Origin: Centroberyx gerrardi
Taxonomy: Eukaryota; Chordata; Actinopteri; Beryciformes; Berycidae
DNA length: 64,000 bases
NCBI RefSeq assembly: GCF_048128805.1
Contig: NC_136000.1
Coordinates: 18,627,796 to 18,691,795 of the forward strand
Direction of reading: 5' to 3'
Shown here: piece after piece, positions 23,815-37,927 of the stretch
Numbering within the stretch: the stretch's first letter is position 1
How the letters are laid out: each line of letters starts with the position of its first letter
Position numbers and translations under genes: made by a program
Notes under the pieces: model-generated
The model's database searches: none
What the model saw: only the letters and a program-made list of their open reading frames with translations
What the model was told of the DNA's origin: nothing

Positions 23815-26800
23815 GCAGTAGGAGGAGGCAACAGTATGATAATTACAGCCTAACTGGAACAACCATTTAAGCTTTCATTTGAAGACCGAAACAAACCACC
23901 CTCCACCTCCCTCTTCATCTATTCTGTTAGCTCAGAGAGAGAGAGAGAGAGGGAGAGAGAGAGAGACTGCATTTGAGTGAGTTTTGGGGTTGTGTGATCC
24001 CTAGGGTGGGAAGTTGTGTCAGGAGGAGTGTGGGTCTCAATTGGGTCAAGTGGTGACAGTCAGGATGATGTAACTGCTGACGAGCTCCGTCTTGACGGCT
24101 ATCTTCAAGGCCACAGCGCCACAGCGGAAATGCTACCATGGCAACTAGATGTCTTTCTGTGAGGCTGGATTCTCTCTCTCTCTCTCTGTCTCTCTCTCTT
24201 TGTCTCTCGCTCTCATTCTCTCTCCCTCTCTTCCATTTTTTCATCATTTAGCCCTCCAAAGATATCAGCGCCTCAACTCTCAACTTCGCTGTGACAACAT
24301 GATCTCTGGATGTCATGCCAGTTAGGAATTGGAGAGGGTGCAGGTTGTTGTTGCTCCCTGTTTGTTTCCCTGTTAGTCCTCTCCACACCAACGCTAATGC
24401 GTATCCTTGGCAAAGAACATTGCCTCCCCCTCTCGTCATAGTAATGCATTAGCTCCTCTCTCCCACCTGCTAGTCTGACTCAATTTAACTGTGTGTGTGG
24501 ATCCTTCTCGCTCTGCCTACGGCGCCGTTTCCTTTCGCAGGTTCTTGTGCGTCATCTCGGAGGCAGGTGGATGCTGCTTAATAAATGCGTCAAAGCTGAC
24601 AGTCGTTTGCCTTTCGCAGTTGTTTTTGTTCTTGCAATGCAGTGATGTCAGTTACACCTATTGAACTTTGAGAATCTATTAATTAAACAAGGAATTCAGT
24701 CAAGAGTACAAGGGCATCCCCTTAGAAACTGGAAGAATGAGAGTGCCTCACTCATTACTCAGGCTCTCAGTGAGTCACTCACTCACTGACTCACACAATC
24801 ACACACACACTTTCTTTCTCTCCCTCTTAGTCGCTCTCTCTTATTCAGCAGCTCCTCTCCATGCACCCAGGTACTCACACACAAACGCCACTCTTTATGT
24901 AACTGGAGCCGGAAGCTGACACAAGGTGCAGAGAGTGTGACAGAGGAGAGACTTCAGCCAGACAGGGCAATGCATCAAATGTATGCGTTGTGAATGTAGG
25001 AATGCATAATAGATTTTCTTTTTTGCAGGTAATGCAAATTCAACCCATTTGTGTAACTCTAATATAGAAATCTCTCATCCTTTCTCCAGAGCCTCCCTGA
25101 TGTATAACGAATCAGTTTCTTTTATGTCAGTATGTTTGTTCTATGTGCGTCCTAGAAGTGAAAAGAGGTTCCTACTGCAGAGTGACGGGGATGTGGGGTG
25201 TTGTACCGGCTTCTCCAGTCTATCTCTATGGTAATGAGTTGAGTTACATAAGTCTTGGCAGGGTTTCCCCCTCTTTGCTGCAGAATGGCCCCTACTGTCT
25301 AACCTCTGTCTTGCTGTTGACAATAGAGGAGTGTTTTTTTTAGCCGGTGTCAGACAAGGTTGTGCTGTCTGTGCTTTTGCACAGACTTTAGTGTCCTCTA
25401 TTGTGTCCGCTCCTTATGAATTCTGCCTCTGCAGCGATGAAGGTCATCTATCTCTCTGCACTCATACGGCTGTGTCATAACTCTCTCTCTCTCTCTCTGT
25501 CTCTGTCTTTATCTCTGTCTCTCTCCCAGGTGAGGGCTTTGAGCAGAGCCCCATTCGAAGGTCCTTTAAGTCAAAGGTCCTGGTCCACTATCCTGAAAGC
25601 ACAGACAGGAACCCCTTCAATAAAGATGCTGTCAACATGGTGAGATACTGGATTGTATACAAAGGATCTCTTTTAGCGTTGGCCATTTTCTCTCACAATT
25701 GTTTATTCAATGATAAAGATGGGCGAGATTTGCCCTGTTTTGAGGGCAAATGTTTTGTAATTCTTCCAACCAGTCCACATGAATAATGTTACAACTGAGA
25801 GGACAAACAGAACAACAAGATAACAAATTCAGCTCATGAAAAATGTGCACTAAGAGCCCGCGCTACTCCACTGTGTCTTTGCTTGTTCTCTGTTCCCCAC
25901 AGAATACAAACTCTGTTTTGTCCAAATACACAGAACATTTTCATGTTTGTTTTGTTTGTTTTGTTGTCTGTTGGATAAGCAGGTCAATATGATGTTTTAG
26001 TCCCAAAAGAATTGTTAACAGAATCAAATTCAATTTAATCGAGTAAAATGGACATCATATCAAAATTTGCTGTGAACAGCCTCCCAGAGACACTAAAGTA
26101 CCTAAAGTACTTAATGTCATTGTGTCAGTAAAATGTGTCAATGATGATGATATTATACAAACCCCATTTTCAAATGTTATGTTGCAATGATTACAAAACC
26201 CACTTATGCACAGTATCAGTATCAGAAGGGTTAGTGTTTAACAATTTGTTTCTCCCTCTGCCTCTCTATTCTCAACCCTCTCCCACACTTTTTCCATTGC
26301 TCCTCCTCATTCCTCATCCCTCTCTCCTAAGCTTTGCATGCCGAGGGGTTTGGCCTTCCGCACACAGGCCGACAGCCTTGAGCCCCAGTTCCACTCCTTC
26401 ACTGTTGCTACTGACGATGGCACGCGCTCCTACGGCTTTGTCCACACCTTCTACGAGGAGGTGACGAGCGCTCAGATCACCACCGCCATGCAGACGCTCT
26501 ACCAGATGCACCATGTGGAGCACCACTCCTCCTCGTCGGCCTCCTCTCCCTCTTCCTCCACGTCGTCTGCCTCCTCGCCCTCCACCTCCAGCATGGACTC
26601 GCTCGTGAGCAGCTTGGACGAGTCAGACGCCGAGTCCCTGGCCGGGCTGTCCGCCTGCCTCGGCTGCGCGGGCTCCTTCGACTCGGCGCGGGACACCCTG
26701 TACGTGTCCAAAGCCCTCTGCCTCCTCACGCCGCTCCCCTTCCTTCAGGCCGCTCGCCAGTTCCTGTCCCAGCTGCACCAGGCGGTGACGTCGCACACGG

Positions 26801-29800
26801 CCCCGCCCCTCCCTCTGGAGAGCTACATCCACAACATCCTGTACGAGGTGCCCCTGCCTCCTCCCGGCAGGTCGCTGAGGTTCCACGGGGTGCAGGGGCC
26901 CATCGTGTGCCAGCGGCCCGGCCCGGGTGAGCTCCCGCTGGGCGACTTCCCGCTCGGAGAGGCCTTCTCCCTGCTGGGCGTCGACAATATGGTGCAGCTG
27001 CTTACCTGTGTACTTCTGGAGATGCAGGTCCTGCTCTACTCTCAAGGTAACCACTCTTTATTGAGGGGATTTACTTTGGATTGCTTGGAAAGTAGGTTTT
27101 CCCTTGGTACTCTGAGGTGATTTTTATGTCCTCTCTCCATCTTGCCTCCCTCGTCTCCCCAGACTATCAGCGTTTGATGACAGTGGCAGAGGGTGTCACT
27201 ACCTTGCTGTTCCCGTTCCAGTGGCAAAACATCTACCTGCCCATCCTGCCGGCGCCGTTACATCACCTCCTGGACGCGCCTGTGCCGTTCTTCATGGGTA
27301 TCCAGCGGAGAGATGGGGCTCAGCGATCCTCCCTCCACCTACCGCATGAGGTACAGTACTAAACAAGGGGTTTTATGCGTACTGCATCTGTAGTTCTCAG
27401 TGTCACGTTTCTGTTTGTAACATCAGCATTCCAGGAGGCACATGTTCTAGTCCATAACATCACACGTTCCAATAAACATTCATACAGAAGGATCTAAAAA
27501 TTTCTGCAGCATTCTTCTAGCCTTTTTGCTAATCTCCTCCATTCTGCGTGCATAATAATATGCCCCCTGCCTCCGGCCTGGCAAACTCAGACGATGCAGT
27601 TCCTCAGAGCCCCCCCCCCCCCCCCCCTCTTTCTACAAATCCAATTCTCCATCCACACCGAAAGATCACACTGTGCTGCATGAGCATCTCACAAGAGCGT
27701 CTTTGATGTAGCTCTGCCCCAGAAAGGAGCCAGTAGAAAGAAAGCTTGGGGCGATGAAAGGAAAAACACTGAGCATTAGAGTTCCAGAAAAATCTGACAA
27801 AGTGAATAATTAATGCGAATTAGGGATCGCCGCTTATTTCTGGAATTGTGCAAGTTGATGTATGGGTGGTAAATTGCAATAGCAAGCAAGAAGTAAGTGT
27901 AAAGCATTTTAATCATACATGTGTGAGTCTGTGTTAGTCACTGCAGGTGCCTCCAGTTGACTAATTTTATTGACTTATTTGTGATTTGACTGCCCTGAAT
28001 CGAATATGTTATGCAAAATCAATCCAAAACTTGAATATATAGTTTCATCCTTTACTTTGGCTTCTCTCCTGATGGAAAGACATGTTGGGTAGGAAGAGAT
28101 AGGGCAGCATGAAGCTACAGGGAGTAGTCTGCTGGGGCGAGGGTGAGTCTGCAGCTGTCCACTCTACAGTTCATCTCCCAACTTCCCCTGAGGCAGTGAA
28201 CTGACTGTCAGAGGTCACTGTTGAAGGTTGTGTTGCTGCTGACTGGGCTGTTCCCCACTGCTGCTCTGAGATGCAGTTTTATTATCGGTGCATAAATTCT
28301 CCTTAAAATGTTGACTATCTACTATTCATTGCTCAGCACCTTTACAAGTACAGTTTTTGCACGATTTTGTTGTTTGTTTGCCAGTGCGGAAGTCTTGCTT
28401 GTCTAATTTTGCCTTTTTCTCGTATCTCTCCTGTGTAAGTGATAACTGTAATCGTTTGATAATCCTTCATACGCTAATATGTTGGAGTCTCTGGGAGCTT
28501 ATCGTGGTAAAATGCCAAGAATCCATTAATGCAATGTAAATCTCCCTCTCTGATCTTAATTGGATGTTTCTACACTTGCCCCAGTGCTATTAAAGCTTAA
28601 CTACTTTGTCTACATGCGATGAATAAGAGTCCGTACACTGTGAGTGGTTAAACCTATTATGATTATCTGTTGGGTGAGTCAATTGAAAACTGGTTTTAGT
28701 GGCAGCATTCAGGTAGCACATATTCTGATCTGTCTTGTTTGTCTGTTTGTCTCCTGCACAGGCCAACCTGTGTTTTGTGGACATTGACAACCACTGTGTT
28801 GAGGCACCTGAGGACCTTCCTTTGTTTCCGGACCAGACGGAGCTCATCCAGGAGCTGAGTGAGGTGCTGCTGCGTTTCGGCCTCCCTCCACAGGGGGGTG
28901 TGACCACTAAGCCTGCCGCCGCCACCTCCCCCTGCCTCAGCAGCCTGGTCCTGGAGGATCTGATGGAGGACAGAAGGAACGGGAACCTCGGAGGGGAGGA
29001 ACTGGCTGTGCTGGAGAGGCTGCAGGCGCTGGCGAGGAGGTGTGGAGGAGGGAAACCGTCAGATGGAGGGAAGACGCTGGGACGTGTGTTTGAGGAGGAG
29101 GAGGAGGAGCTGAAGTCTGCGAAGATGAACGTACAGCTGAGGGAGGTGTTCGCCGGCCGGTTTGCTACCATGTTTGGCAAATATGAGGAGTTTGTCATTC
29201 ACAGCGCTCCTGATCTGGACTCCTGGCTGAGCAACCGGGAGGGGACATTCAGCTTTGACAAGGTACTCAAGTAGATCAACTATTTTTTTATTATTATCCT
29301 TACTTACCTATTTATTATTATCCGTAGCTACTTTTTTCTTTCTTTTTTAATGTCATTTTACTAGACAAATTACTGTTTTAATTTCTGTTTTGCTTTTGCT
29401 TGTGTTTTTGATTTTGCTTGAAATTTTTGCTTTTGCTTGTAAATGTTTTAATGCATTTATTTTATGTAAAGTACTTTGAGTTGCATTCTATGTATGAATG
29501 GTGCTATAAAAAATAAAGTTATTAAAGTTATTACAGTGAATAGGCCTATAGATACAGTCGGCACAGGAGGAAAACATAATTTCTGTCAGCCGACGTAGGG
29601 GAAAACAAATCACTGGGAAGTACTGATCTTGGCTGCGCGCTATGAAAACATTCTTTAGTTTTGCCTTTTCTAAAGTCTAAAAACAAAGAAGGATATGTGG
29701 AAAAGCTGCTGTGTCGTGCACTGCACGGCAAATAAACATACAAATCCTGAACTTTGTTCTTGTACACACACCTTGTAGGTACATACACCATGTAGTAGTG

Positions 29801-32800
29801 AGAAGACAGCAGACAGGCAATAATAGCAAAGGGAATGCACCCTCCTATAACATATTTATTTGTCATGGGCCAGCAATGTGTTCTGTAAATGCATGAACAA
29901 GATTGCAATGAAATTTGCTTTATTGGCATGGCTGCATAAATTCACTATATTAGCCATAACCATGTAAGGAAAGAAGGCATGACGAGGTTTGTTCCCGGCA
30001 ATCACACTCGCATTTTATACAGGAAATGTAATTTTCTAGTTGTAAATCTAAAATTCCAATGTGCTAGCTTACCGGGCGATTCAATAAGGTAACAGAAAAT
30101 GTCTGGGAATGACACATCTGGCCATTGTGTAGGATCATTTGTCCGTTCTTTCATGGAGTAAGGACAATCAGTTCCGACTATGGATAGTTTTGCGTTATAT
30201 CTAGCCAAGTCCTTTTGACCTAGCCCCTCCATATAACTTCTTTTATTCTTACTTATTTTCCATTATTTGATCAGTAGTTTTCGCATTTTACAATGTCAGA
30301 TTTGGCGCTTGTACCATTAGTTTCAATTGGGGGGGACCCGTTGTTTTCCCCCACGGTGACCACGCCCACAAGTCGATGACGTAACGCCAACTGTATCTAT
30401 TAGATCCACATGCATATTATGTCCAAATAGGCCTCTTATGATCTCCAGTCTGTTTTTTTGTCAAATATTTGTGATCATGATATGAAACAATATTCCCCTG
30501 CCCATGTAGACGGTTTTATAAAAGTGTTAACATGTGGTTTTGACTGTTCCAGGGTTCCTTCCTCTCAGTCCAGCCTGCGACCCACCTGCACTTCTTGTCC
30601 CGGTTCCTGGAGACGGCCATGTTTTCCTCCTTTGTGGATGGGAAGGTGATCTCTCGCTGGGCGGACAGGGAGCCGCTGCAGCAGCTGTTCGACAGCCGCC
30701 TGGAGAGAGAGCGGCTGTACGACACGGACGAGGAGGATTCCCGCAGCTGCCGCTACCGGAAGTGCACCATGCTCTTTGAGTCAGGTACTGTGAAGGTGTT
30801 CAGGAACTAAAGAAGATGGATTATAGGGCTACATCCTATTGTTGCAAGATAAGTTACAAGATAAACAGTTTTATCTCACAAGCCAGAATGTTTGTAAAAC
30901 CACACCGAGATAAAAGTTGGAAGGCATTTTAAACAAACAGCAGTTTCCCTCAGTTATTCTAGCATTTATCAAAAAACACAAAAACATGACAAACAAATTC
31001 TGGCTCATATTTTTTTGTGCTTCATATCTCATGGAAAGTGGTTGCTTTAAGTTATCTTCCTCACCAGGAAAGTCCTTATAATGAGTCCTTGTCCTAACCT
31101 GGCTTAACTTCCTTGGAGTTTTACCTAGTGAATTCAACGATGCTGTGCTCAGAGATAATTGAGTGGTGAAGGCCGCTGCCTCTGGAGCTACAAATGCACC
31201 GCTGCTGGCTGAGGATCAAATCCTGCCAGAGCTTTCTCTCCTGTGTCTTCCCTCCTCTGTCTCCCTCTTTGCTTTCCAACTGTCTGAGTAAATAGAAATG
31301 CTGATTAAAAGTTGGCTGGACTGCCCACTTTCCTTTAAAAAGGTTATTATCTAGCCTTTTTCTGTTATTTTCATAGATGTTACTGTTCTTGCACTATCTC
31401 ATTTGGCTAACCTTTGTTCCAGTTTATTTATAATGCTGGCAAGGTTTGACTCAATTCCGCACAAAATTTAACTTCAAAGTGAATAAAAAAGGTCCATAGT
31501 TGCTCATCTAAGAATTACATGAAAAGATTTCTTTCCTAAGTATCATTGCAATCTCCTAAATACACCCAAGTTTGCTGCCATATATAGTTTTGGTCTCATG
31601 GGCGGAAAGTGTCAATATTGTTTTCTCCTGCATCTTCTTATTAGGCAATGACATCCACAATGAGTGGCACTTTGGCACTTTTGATTTAAATTATAAAATC
31701 ATTTTAAAAAGCCCTAAATTGGAATAACAGCTTGTGACTAACCAAGGGCAACATCATGGGGTTTTACTAGTTTTTTCCACAGCATTTAGACACTATACAG
31801 TAAGAAAATAAATTGAAAACCCCCACTAATGGACTGAGGGAAATTCCCATATGGTGATTAAAGAGGCTGCCAGATTTTGTAGAGGAGATCTGCAAATCTG
31901 TCTCCATCTGCCACTCTCGTTGGCTTTATATGTTGATTATGCTGCTTGGCCTTTCTGAAACCAACATTTCTTTCTCTCTTTTGAACAAAGTAAGATGAAC
32001 AAAGTAAGAAGGACCTTGCTTAAACCTTGCTTAAGGGACCTCATGTACCAGAACAGTGAACTACATGAATAAATTCATCATATTATTTGATTTTGATTGA
32101 AATAGAGTTGAAACACGAAAGGGATGGGACAGAATCTGATATGAAGGGGAAAAGAAATGGGTGGAATTGGTGAAAAAGAGAGGGGGGAACTGCAAGATAG
32201 GGGCTGGGAATAAGCAGTACATCAGGGGAGGAGCGCACATTGTGTCCTATAATGAATGCCTCAAACTTTCTGCTTTGAAGTCCTTCCAACCTCTCTGCAG
32301 AGACACACTGTTCTGCCTCAGTCTCGCCGTCTTTCTCACTCTATTTCACATTTGGACTCGTTCTCCTCAGTTTCGTAGACATTGTTTTATCTCCCTTTTC
32401 TCAGACATCAGTTACTTTATATCACTCTATTTTGTTCTGTATGTTCCAGTGGTTTCATGGAGTCTCAGTTTTTGTACCTCCTATCTTGAATACGAAATGT
32501 TCATGTAAGATATTAACACAAATCCTCCTTTTGAATTTTTTAAAAATGCTTTTCCAGACAAAAGAACGGGAGACCGTAACACCATTCTATATCAAGATGA
32601 CTCATTTTACCTACAGTCGACCTCATTACCCGTTGTGTTGTTGTGTTGTTGCAGCCCAGGCCATTGAACGCCGGCTGCTGAAGGCAGACCACACAGCCAT
32701 ACACCCCCACCTGCTGGACATGAGGATCGGCCAGGGTCGTCACCAGCAGGGCTACTTTCCCAAGCTGCAGGCTGATGTTCTTGCACAGGGTCAAAGCACC

Positions 32801-33128
32801 AACAAGTGAGCCTACCCTTCCTGCTGTTTCCCCAATTAGAATACATTATAAAAACACCAGGTATTTGCCAGCAGCTTATTGTAAAAGAAGCGCCAGTGTC
32901 TACTTTGTTATTACCTGTATCTCATACATAGGCAAAAGGGATGCACAAGCACTGTAAATACACACAAACACACTCGAGAACAGTTGGATTTTATTTTGAT
33001 ATCATGTTATCCGGGTGAACAGGTGGTCCAGCCGTGTCACAGCATCACGCAGGACTGACACCAAGAGATCAACAACAACTGAAACCTCAGGACTGGACAA
33101 TGAGCAGAGACAGGTGCTTGCATATGTG

Positions 33129-33184
<56 letters not shown>

Positions 33185-33589
33185 GCATTTAGGGTGCTTA
33201 TGTCTCATTTATTGCCTTTGGTTTATTCAATAGAAGCACACATTTGGGAGGAAGAACCTACGTCAGTCTAAGCTGCTGAACTCGTCACCTTCGGCTGTCA
33301 CTCAGACCCACCGGGAGTTTGTGGATGGGCTGCTGAGTGAGTGCCGTCTGAAGGTGAGACTTCTCCCCGCCTGCTGAAGTGCACGGTGACATGGTTCATG
33401 GGAGACGCTAATGCTGTTTCTGGCTTTGCAGACCAAACGAATGTTGATGGAGCGGATGGGGAAGGAGAGTGTGGAACTGGGTCAGGGAGAAGCCAACATC
33501 ACGGGCCTGCAGGAGAACACGCTCATCCACGGACTCTGTGACCTACTGGAGAGGACCTGGGGCCACGGGCTGCAGCTAAAACAGGTCAG

Positions 33590-33621
<32 letters not shown>

Positions 33622-36600
33622 ACTGCCAATTTAATGTGCCTTACTAGCCTAAATGACCTACAAAAATGTCTGGAACTGTGTCCCCCCATGTAAGCAAATT
33701 TACATCACACACATGAACACACAAAAATGTCCGGTTGAACAGGTTGAATGTTGATGAGTGTGTCGGTTTCATTGTTTGTTCTGAACAGGGGAAGTCCGCT
33801 CTTTGGTCCCATCTGCTCCACTACCAGGCCACCGAGGGGAAGATGGAGGCACCAGCTGAGTCTCCAGGTCAGAGCACAACCCTATTATATCTTTCTTTAC
33901 ACAAATCATTGAGTTAAGGGTTGAATGATCGTAGCTGTTAAAACTCTCTGCTTGTTTAGTGTCCAATGGGTTGGACCAGAGAACGCTTGATGATGGCACT
34001 CTGCTCCTGAAAGGATCTTTGCTGCAGGATATGAGGTAATGAGAGCTGGCATACTTTGTCTGTGGATGGTGGGAAGTGTGGTAGCAGTTGTTTATGGCAT
34101 GGAAGTTGTGTAGGGCTCTATGAAAAAATAAAAAATTAGAAACCAGGTAAGAAAACAGAATTCAGACCTAAGCACAGAATAAAATATCTTAGGCAGAGGT
34201 GAATGTTGCTTCCCTGCCTCTTCTGATGACTGACATGTTTTCAATGAGGTATAAAAGAAGACCATATTTGAACCTTTTAAATATTTTTAATACATTTTTA
34301 ATTGCTTTTTACCACACATATATCTCTATCATTTATTCTTGTTTGGTTCTGTTCCAGTGAGGTTATGAGATATGATATGTTTTGTTCACTAGTTTGGTTG
34401 TCCTGATGATAAAATTAAATAACAAGCAGACCAAAAACTTTGTTGCATAGAAGAGTCTTTAAATGCAATGTGAGAAAAGGCTGAACCTTAGAGCTTGTTC
34501 CTCATTGCTCATATCAACCTATCCTTTGTCCTTCTAGGTTTGTCCAGACAATGAGTGAGGGTCTGTCTGAGGTGGGACAGGCCCGGGCCTGGATCCATTT
34601 GGCCCTGGAGAAGAAAATGCTATCTCAACACCTCAAAGAGCTGCTTACAAACCAGGAGCTACTCAGGTAAGAATCACTCGGTGAACACAAACCTACAGAC
34701 AGGTAGAAACTAATAGAATCCATAGGATGATATTTGCAGTAAGTCCCTATTTGTTCTTCTTCAGTAACCTCTCCTCTGTGTTCCCTCCGACAGGCAGCTG
34801 TATAAGCCCCATGCATTCCTGCTGTGTGAGGAAGAAAGGGAGCAGTTCTTGTTCCACCTGCTCTCTCTCAACACTGTGGACTACCTCTGCTTCACACGCG
34901 TCTTCACCTCCATCAGTAAGTCCTGCATCCAACAGCATAAAGCTGAGATAGGCAAACGTGCCACGGGAGGGCTGGGAGGCTGCAGGTTTTCATTCCAGCT
35001 AAAGACTACATCAGCTGATTTCACTGATTAGCACAACTTCAACCACAGTAGAGGAACTAATCAGTGAAATCACCTTGTGTAGTGTTTGGTTGGAAGGAAA
35101 ACCTGCTTACTCTCAGCCCTCCAATGCATATCCCTGGTTTTAAAGGATAGTTGACTGTGGCAGTTTTAAAGTCTCTAAAGGGAGGAAGGACGCTGGAGAC
35201 TTGCTTCTGCTTCTATTCATGTTTTATTTTGGCACCAACACAGTAAAGAAATCAGCGTTCCTTATCTTAAAGGAAAATCCTATTTATTTTTCTCTGTAGT
35301 ATTATGGGTTGCATTTCACAATTCAAATGCAAAGGGAATGACTTGTATGTTTAAAGCTTTGCTCTTGGCCTTCTGTGTCTCTCCAGGTATTCCATACCGT
35401 GTTGTTATAATGCCCATGAAGAAGCTTAGCATTGCGATGACAACAGTTAACCCATGGGTGTGTGTGTCAGGAGAAATGGGCGACTCAGGAGTTAGACAGA
35501 TCCCTAAGAATACACAAGAGATCTTTTTCCAGGTCGGTATACAGCCACTTACAGTATGGCCAACACACCCATAAAAAATGCAAAGATATATGCAGCGCTA
35601 CACTTACTCTGGTCCGTGTGTGTTTCAGTGCAAGAACCTTGGCAGGCTGAGCACTCTGCAGCTGGGACAGGAGAACTCTGGCTTGCTGGCCAAGTGTCTG
35701 ATCGACTCTGTCATGGTGTACAACGAGATCACCGGACACACCTACAAGTAAGACTCTTCCTCTGACTCCTCCTCATCGTGGTCACATAAGTAAACAGTGG
35801 TTGTGATGGTGTGCACAGTGGCTAATGGTACAAGCACAGAACAGGAATCATTAGAATGGCCATACCTAATCAAAACAGCACTCTTGAATGGTCATTTGAC
35901 TGGTGCACCTCAAGATGGCTGCCACAGAATGTTCGATAATGTTGCCATGGATATCAGCATCTGTTGTGCCAATGCTCATTTCCATGACTACAACATCAAA
36001 ATGCTATGGCAGCCATCTTGAAGTGTGCCAAATGAAATTACCTTGATCCATCAAGAAGTGACGGTTCTATTCTATTTCTGTGGCCACAAGACGGTGGCTG
36101 TGGATAGCAGTGTGTGATAATGTGTATAAGATAAGATTAAATTTTAATAAACCCCCTGGGGTAATAGTTGGGTCATTGCAGCAGCAAAAGTAACAGGATT
36201 CAGCAAGAAAAAGATATAAACATAAGCAATAAAAAACAGTAAAAACCTAATAAAGCAATCAAATAGAATGTAAATAATTGTGGGGTTCTCTAAATGTATG
36301 CTGATGCCAATTTAATCATACTATATGTAGATGGATTGGCTGGAAATATGGTGGAGTATGGGTGTAATGGACATGTATGGATTAAGTTACAATCATGACT
36401 GCATTTGCTTGCAGTTGTATGTATGTAACCCTCTTCAAATTAAATTAAATCACACATCCTTTACGTCAGATGTCATGAAACGTCCTGTCTCCTTTCCCCT
36501 CCAGGTTCCCATGTGGCCGCTGGCTGGGGAAGGGCGTGGGTGACGGCAGCTTGGAAAGGGTTCTCATTGGTCAGCTGGTGTCACCAGGTGGAGAGGAGGA

Positions 36601-37881
36601 TGCTGGGAGGTGGACAGGGACGCCTCCGGAGCTGTCTTCGCCATCTCAGAGTGTACGCGCGGTGCTGGGAGCGCTCGCCGGCCGCAGCAGTACGTTACCG
36701 GCAAACAACACGCTCCACTCTTTAGTACAATGCCTGACCTGCTGGTTGACACGCTTACTACAATGACAGCCTCCTCCCATATCACCTTTCCATTTGGCTG
36801 CCTTTCTCTTCCTTCTCCTTCTCATTATTCATCCTCGTCCTATTTCTTTCCTTACTTACTCCCTCTCTCTCTCTTTCCATTTATTAATCTTCTCAGGAAT
36901 GATGGCTGTCGAGGTGCAAGAGGACATGAGGGAGGCAGCAAATAACCTTGTCAAACACTTCCACAAACCGGAACAAGAGGTATGTGACTAATATAGTGTG
37001 TGTTGCCCCCCAGGTCCAGCTCTTGAATTCATTTAACCTCTTGGTTCAGACAGCAGACTTTTTTTTTCTGCAGGATCAACAGTGAGTGAAAAATGTATGT
37101 AATGTCTCCGAGGCGTAATGAAAAATCTTGTGACAAAATTCTTCCCAATAGCTCATCACTGATTCATGAGAGAACGGTACAATGGGGAGAGTTGGGTTTA
37201 TGCAAAGCGGAAGAGCGTCTCTGAGGCGAGGTGTTTAGCCTGTTAGACCCCCTGGTAACATTATGTTTATCTCCAACACGGTTCATTAACCCAGTTTCAC
37301 CAGCGCGGGTCGGATCTGTGTTGTTTCTGCGTCTCGGACTAGCTTCTCTCTTCTGAAGCCCGGGTTAAAAGCCTTGGAGAGACCGTTGATGGATCACTAT
37401 AGTTTAACTCTAATGGGCCTCCAGTTCAATGTAATTATGTTTTTATAGCAGCTACTTAGATACTTGGCTACTCACCCCTCAGAACAGACTCACCGCAAAG
37501 GCACTGCGGCTTTAATATACAAGCTTCTGCTCAGTACCGCTCAGTGAGTGGTAAATGAAAGAAGAAGAGCTTTTTAAATCCCCCCAAAAATATACAGAGG
37601 GTTCCACAGAGTTCACTGCTGTGGGTGATTTTGCTAAATTGCATTGCCCTCTATCATTCATATGAGGGGAATTTATTGGAGGTGAGGGATGAGCCTCTTG
37701 CTTAAAATGCCTCTATTATCTGTCTGCTCCCATTCCTGTGCTGCCAGAGGGGAAACCTGACCGTCTTGTTATGTGGCGAGGGGGGGCTGGTGCTCTCCCT
37801 GGAGAACTTCCTCCTCCATGGCTTCAAGTGCAACCGGCTTTTCCAGAGGAATGTGTTTGTGTGGGACTTTGTGGGTAAGTG

Positions 37882-37927
<46 letters not shown>

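Larger units (their letters stand above)
20937..25529 (+). other. dennd5b intron 1
   Basis: A 4.6 kb intron with GT microsatellites (21696-21736, 23774-23812) and CT-rich tracts (24173-24233, 25480-25528). No exon, RNA gene or conserved protein fragment was recognised. Confidence 0.75.

Noticed and set aside
24530-24575. Possible alternative dennd5b micro-exon after a tttcgcag acceptor
   Set aside because: The in-phase translation (SCASSRRQ) does not resemble any known DENND5 N-terminal sequence, and direct joining of exon 1 to 25530 gives a family-like protein.
26623-27054. 143-aa minus-strand frame
   Set aside because: Antisense shadow of GC-rich dennd5b exon 3.
28590-29198. 202-aa minus-strand Ser-rich frame
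   Set aside because: Antisense shadow of dennd5b exon 5 (28762-29262), which is clearly coding on the plus strand.
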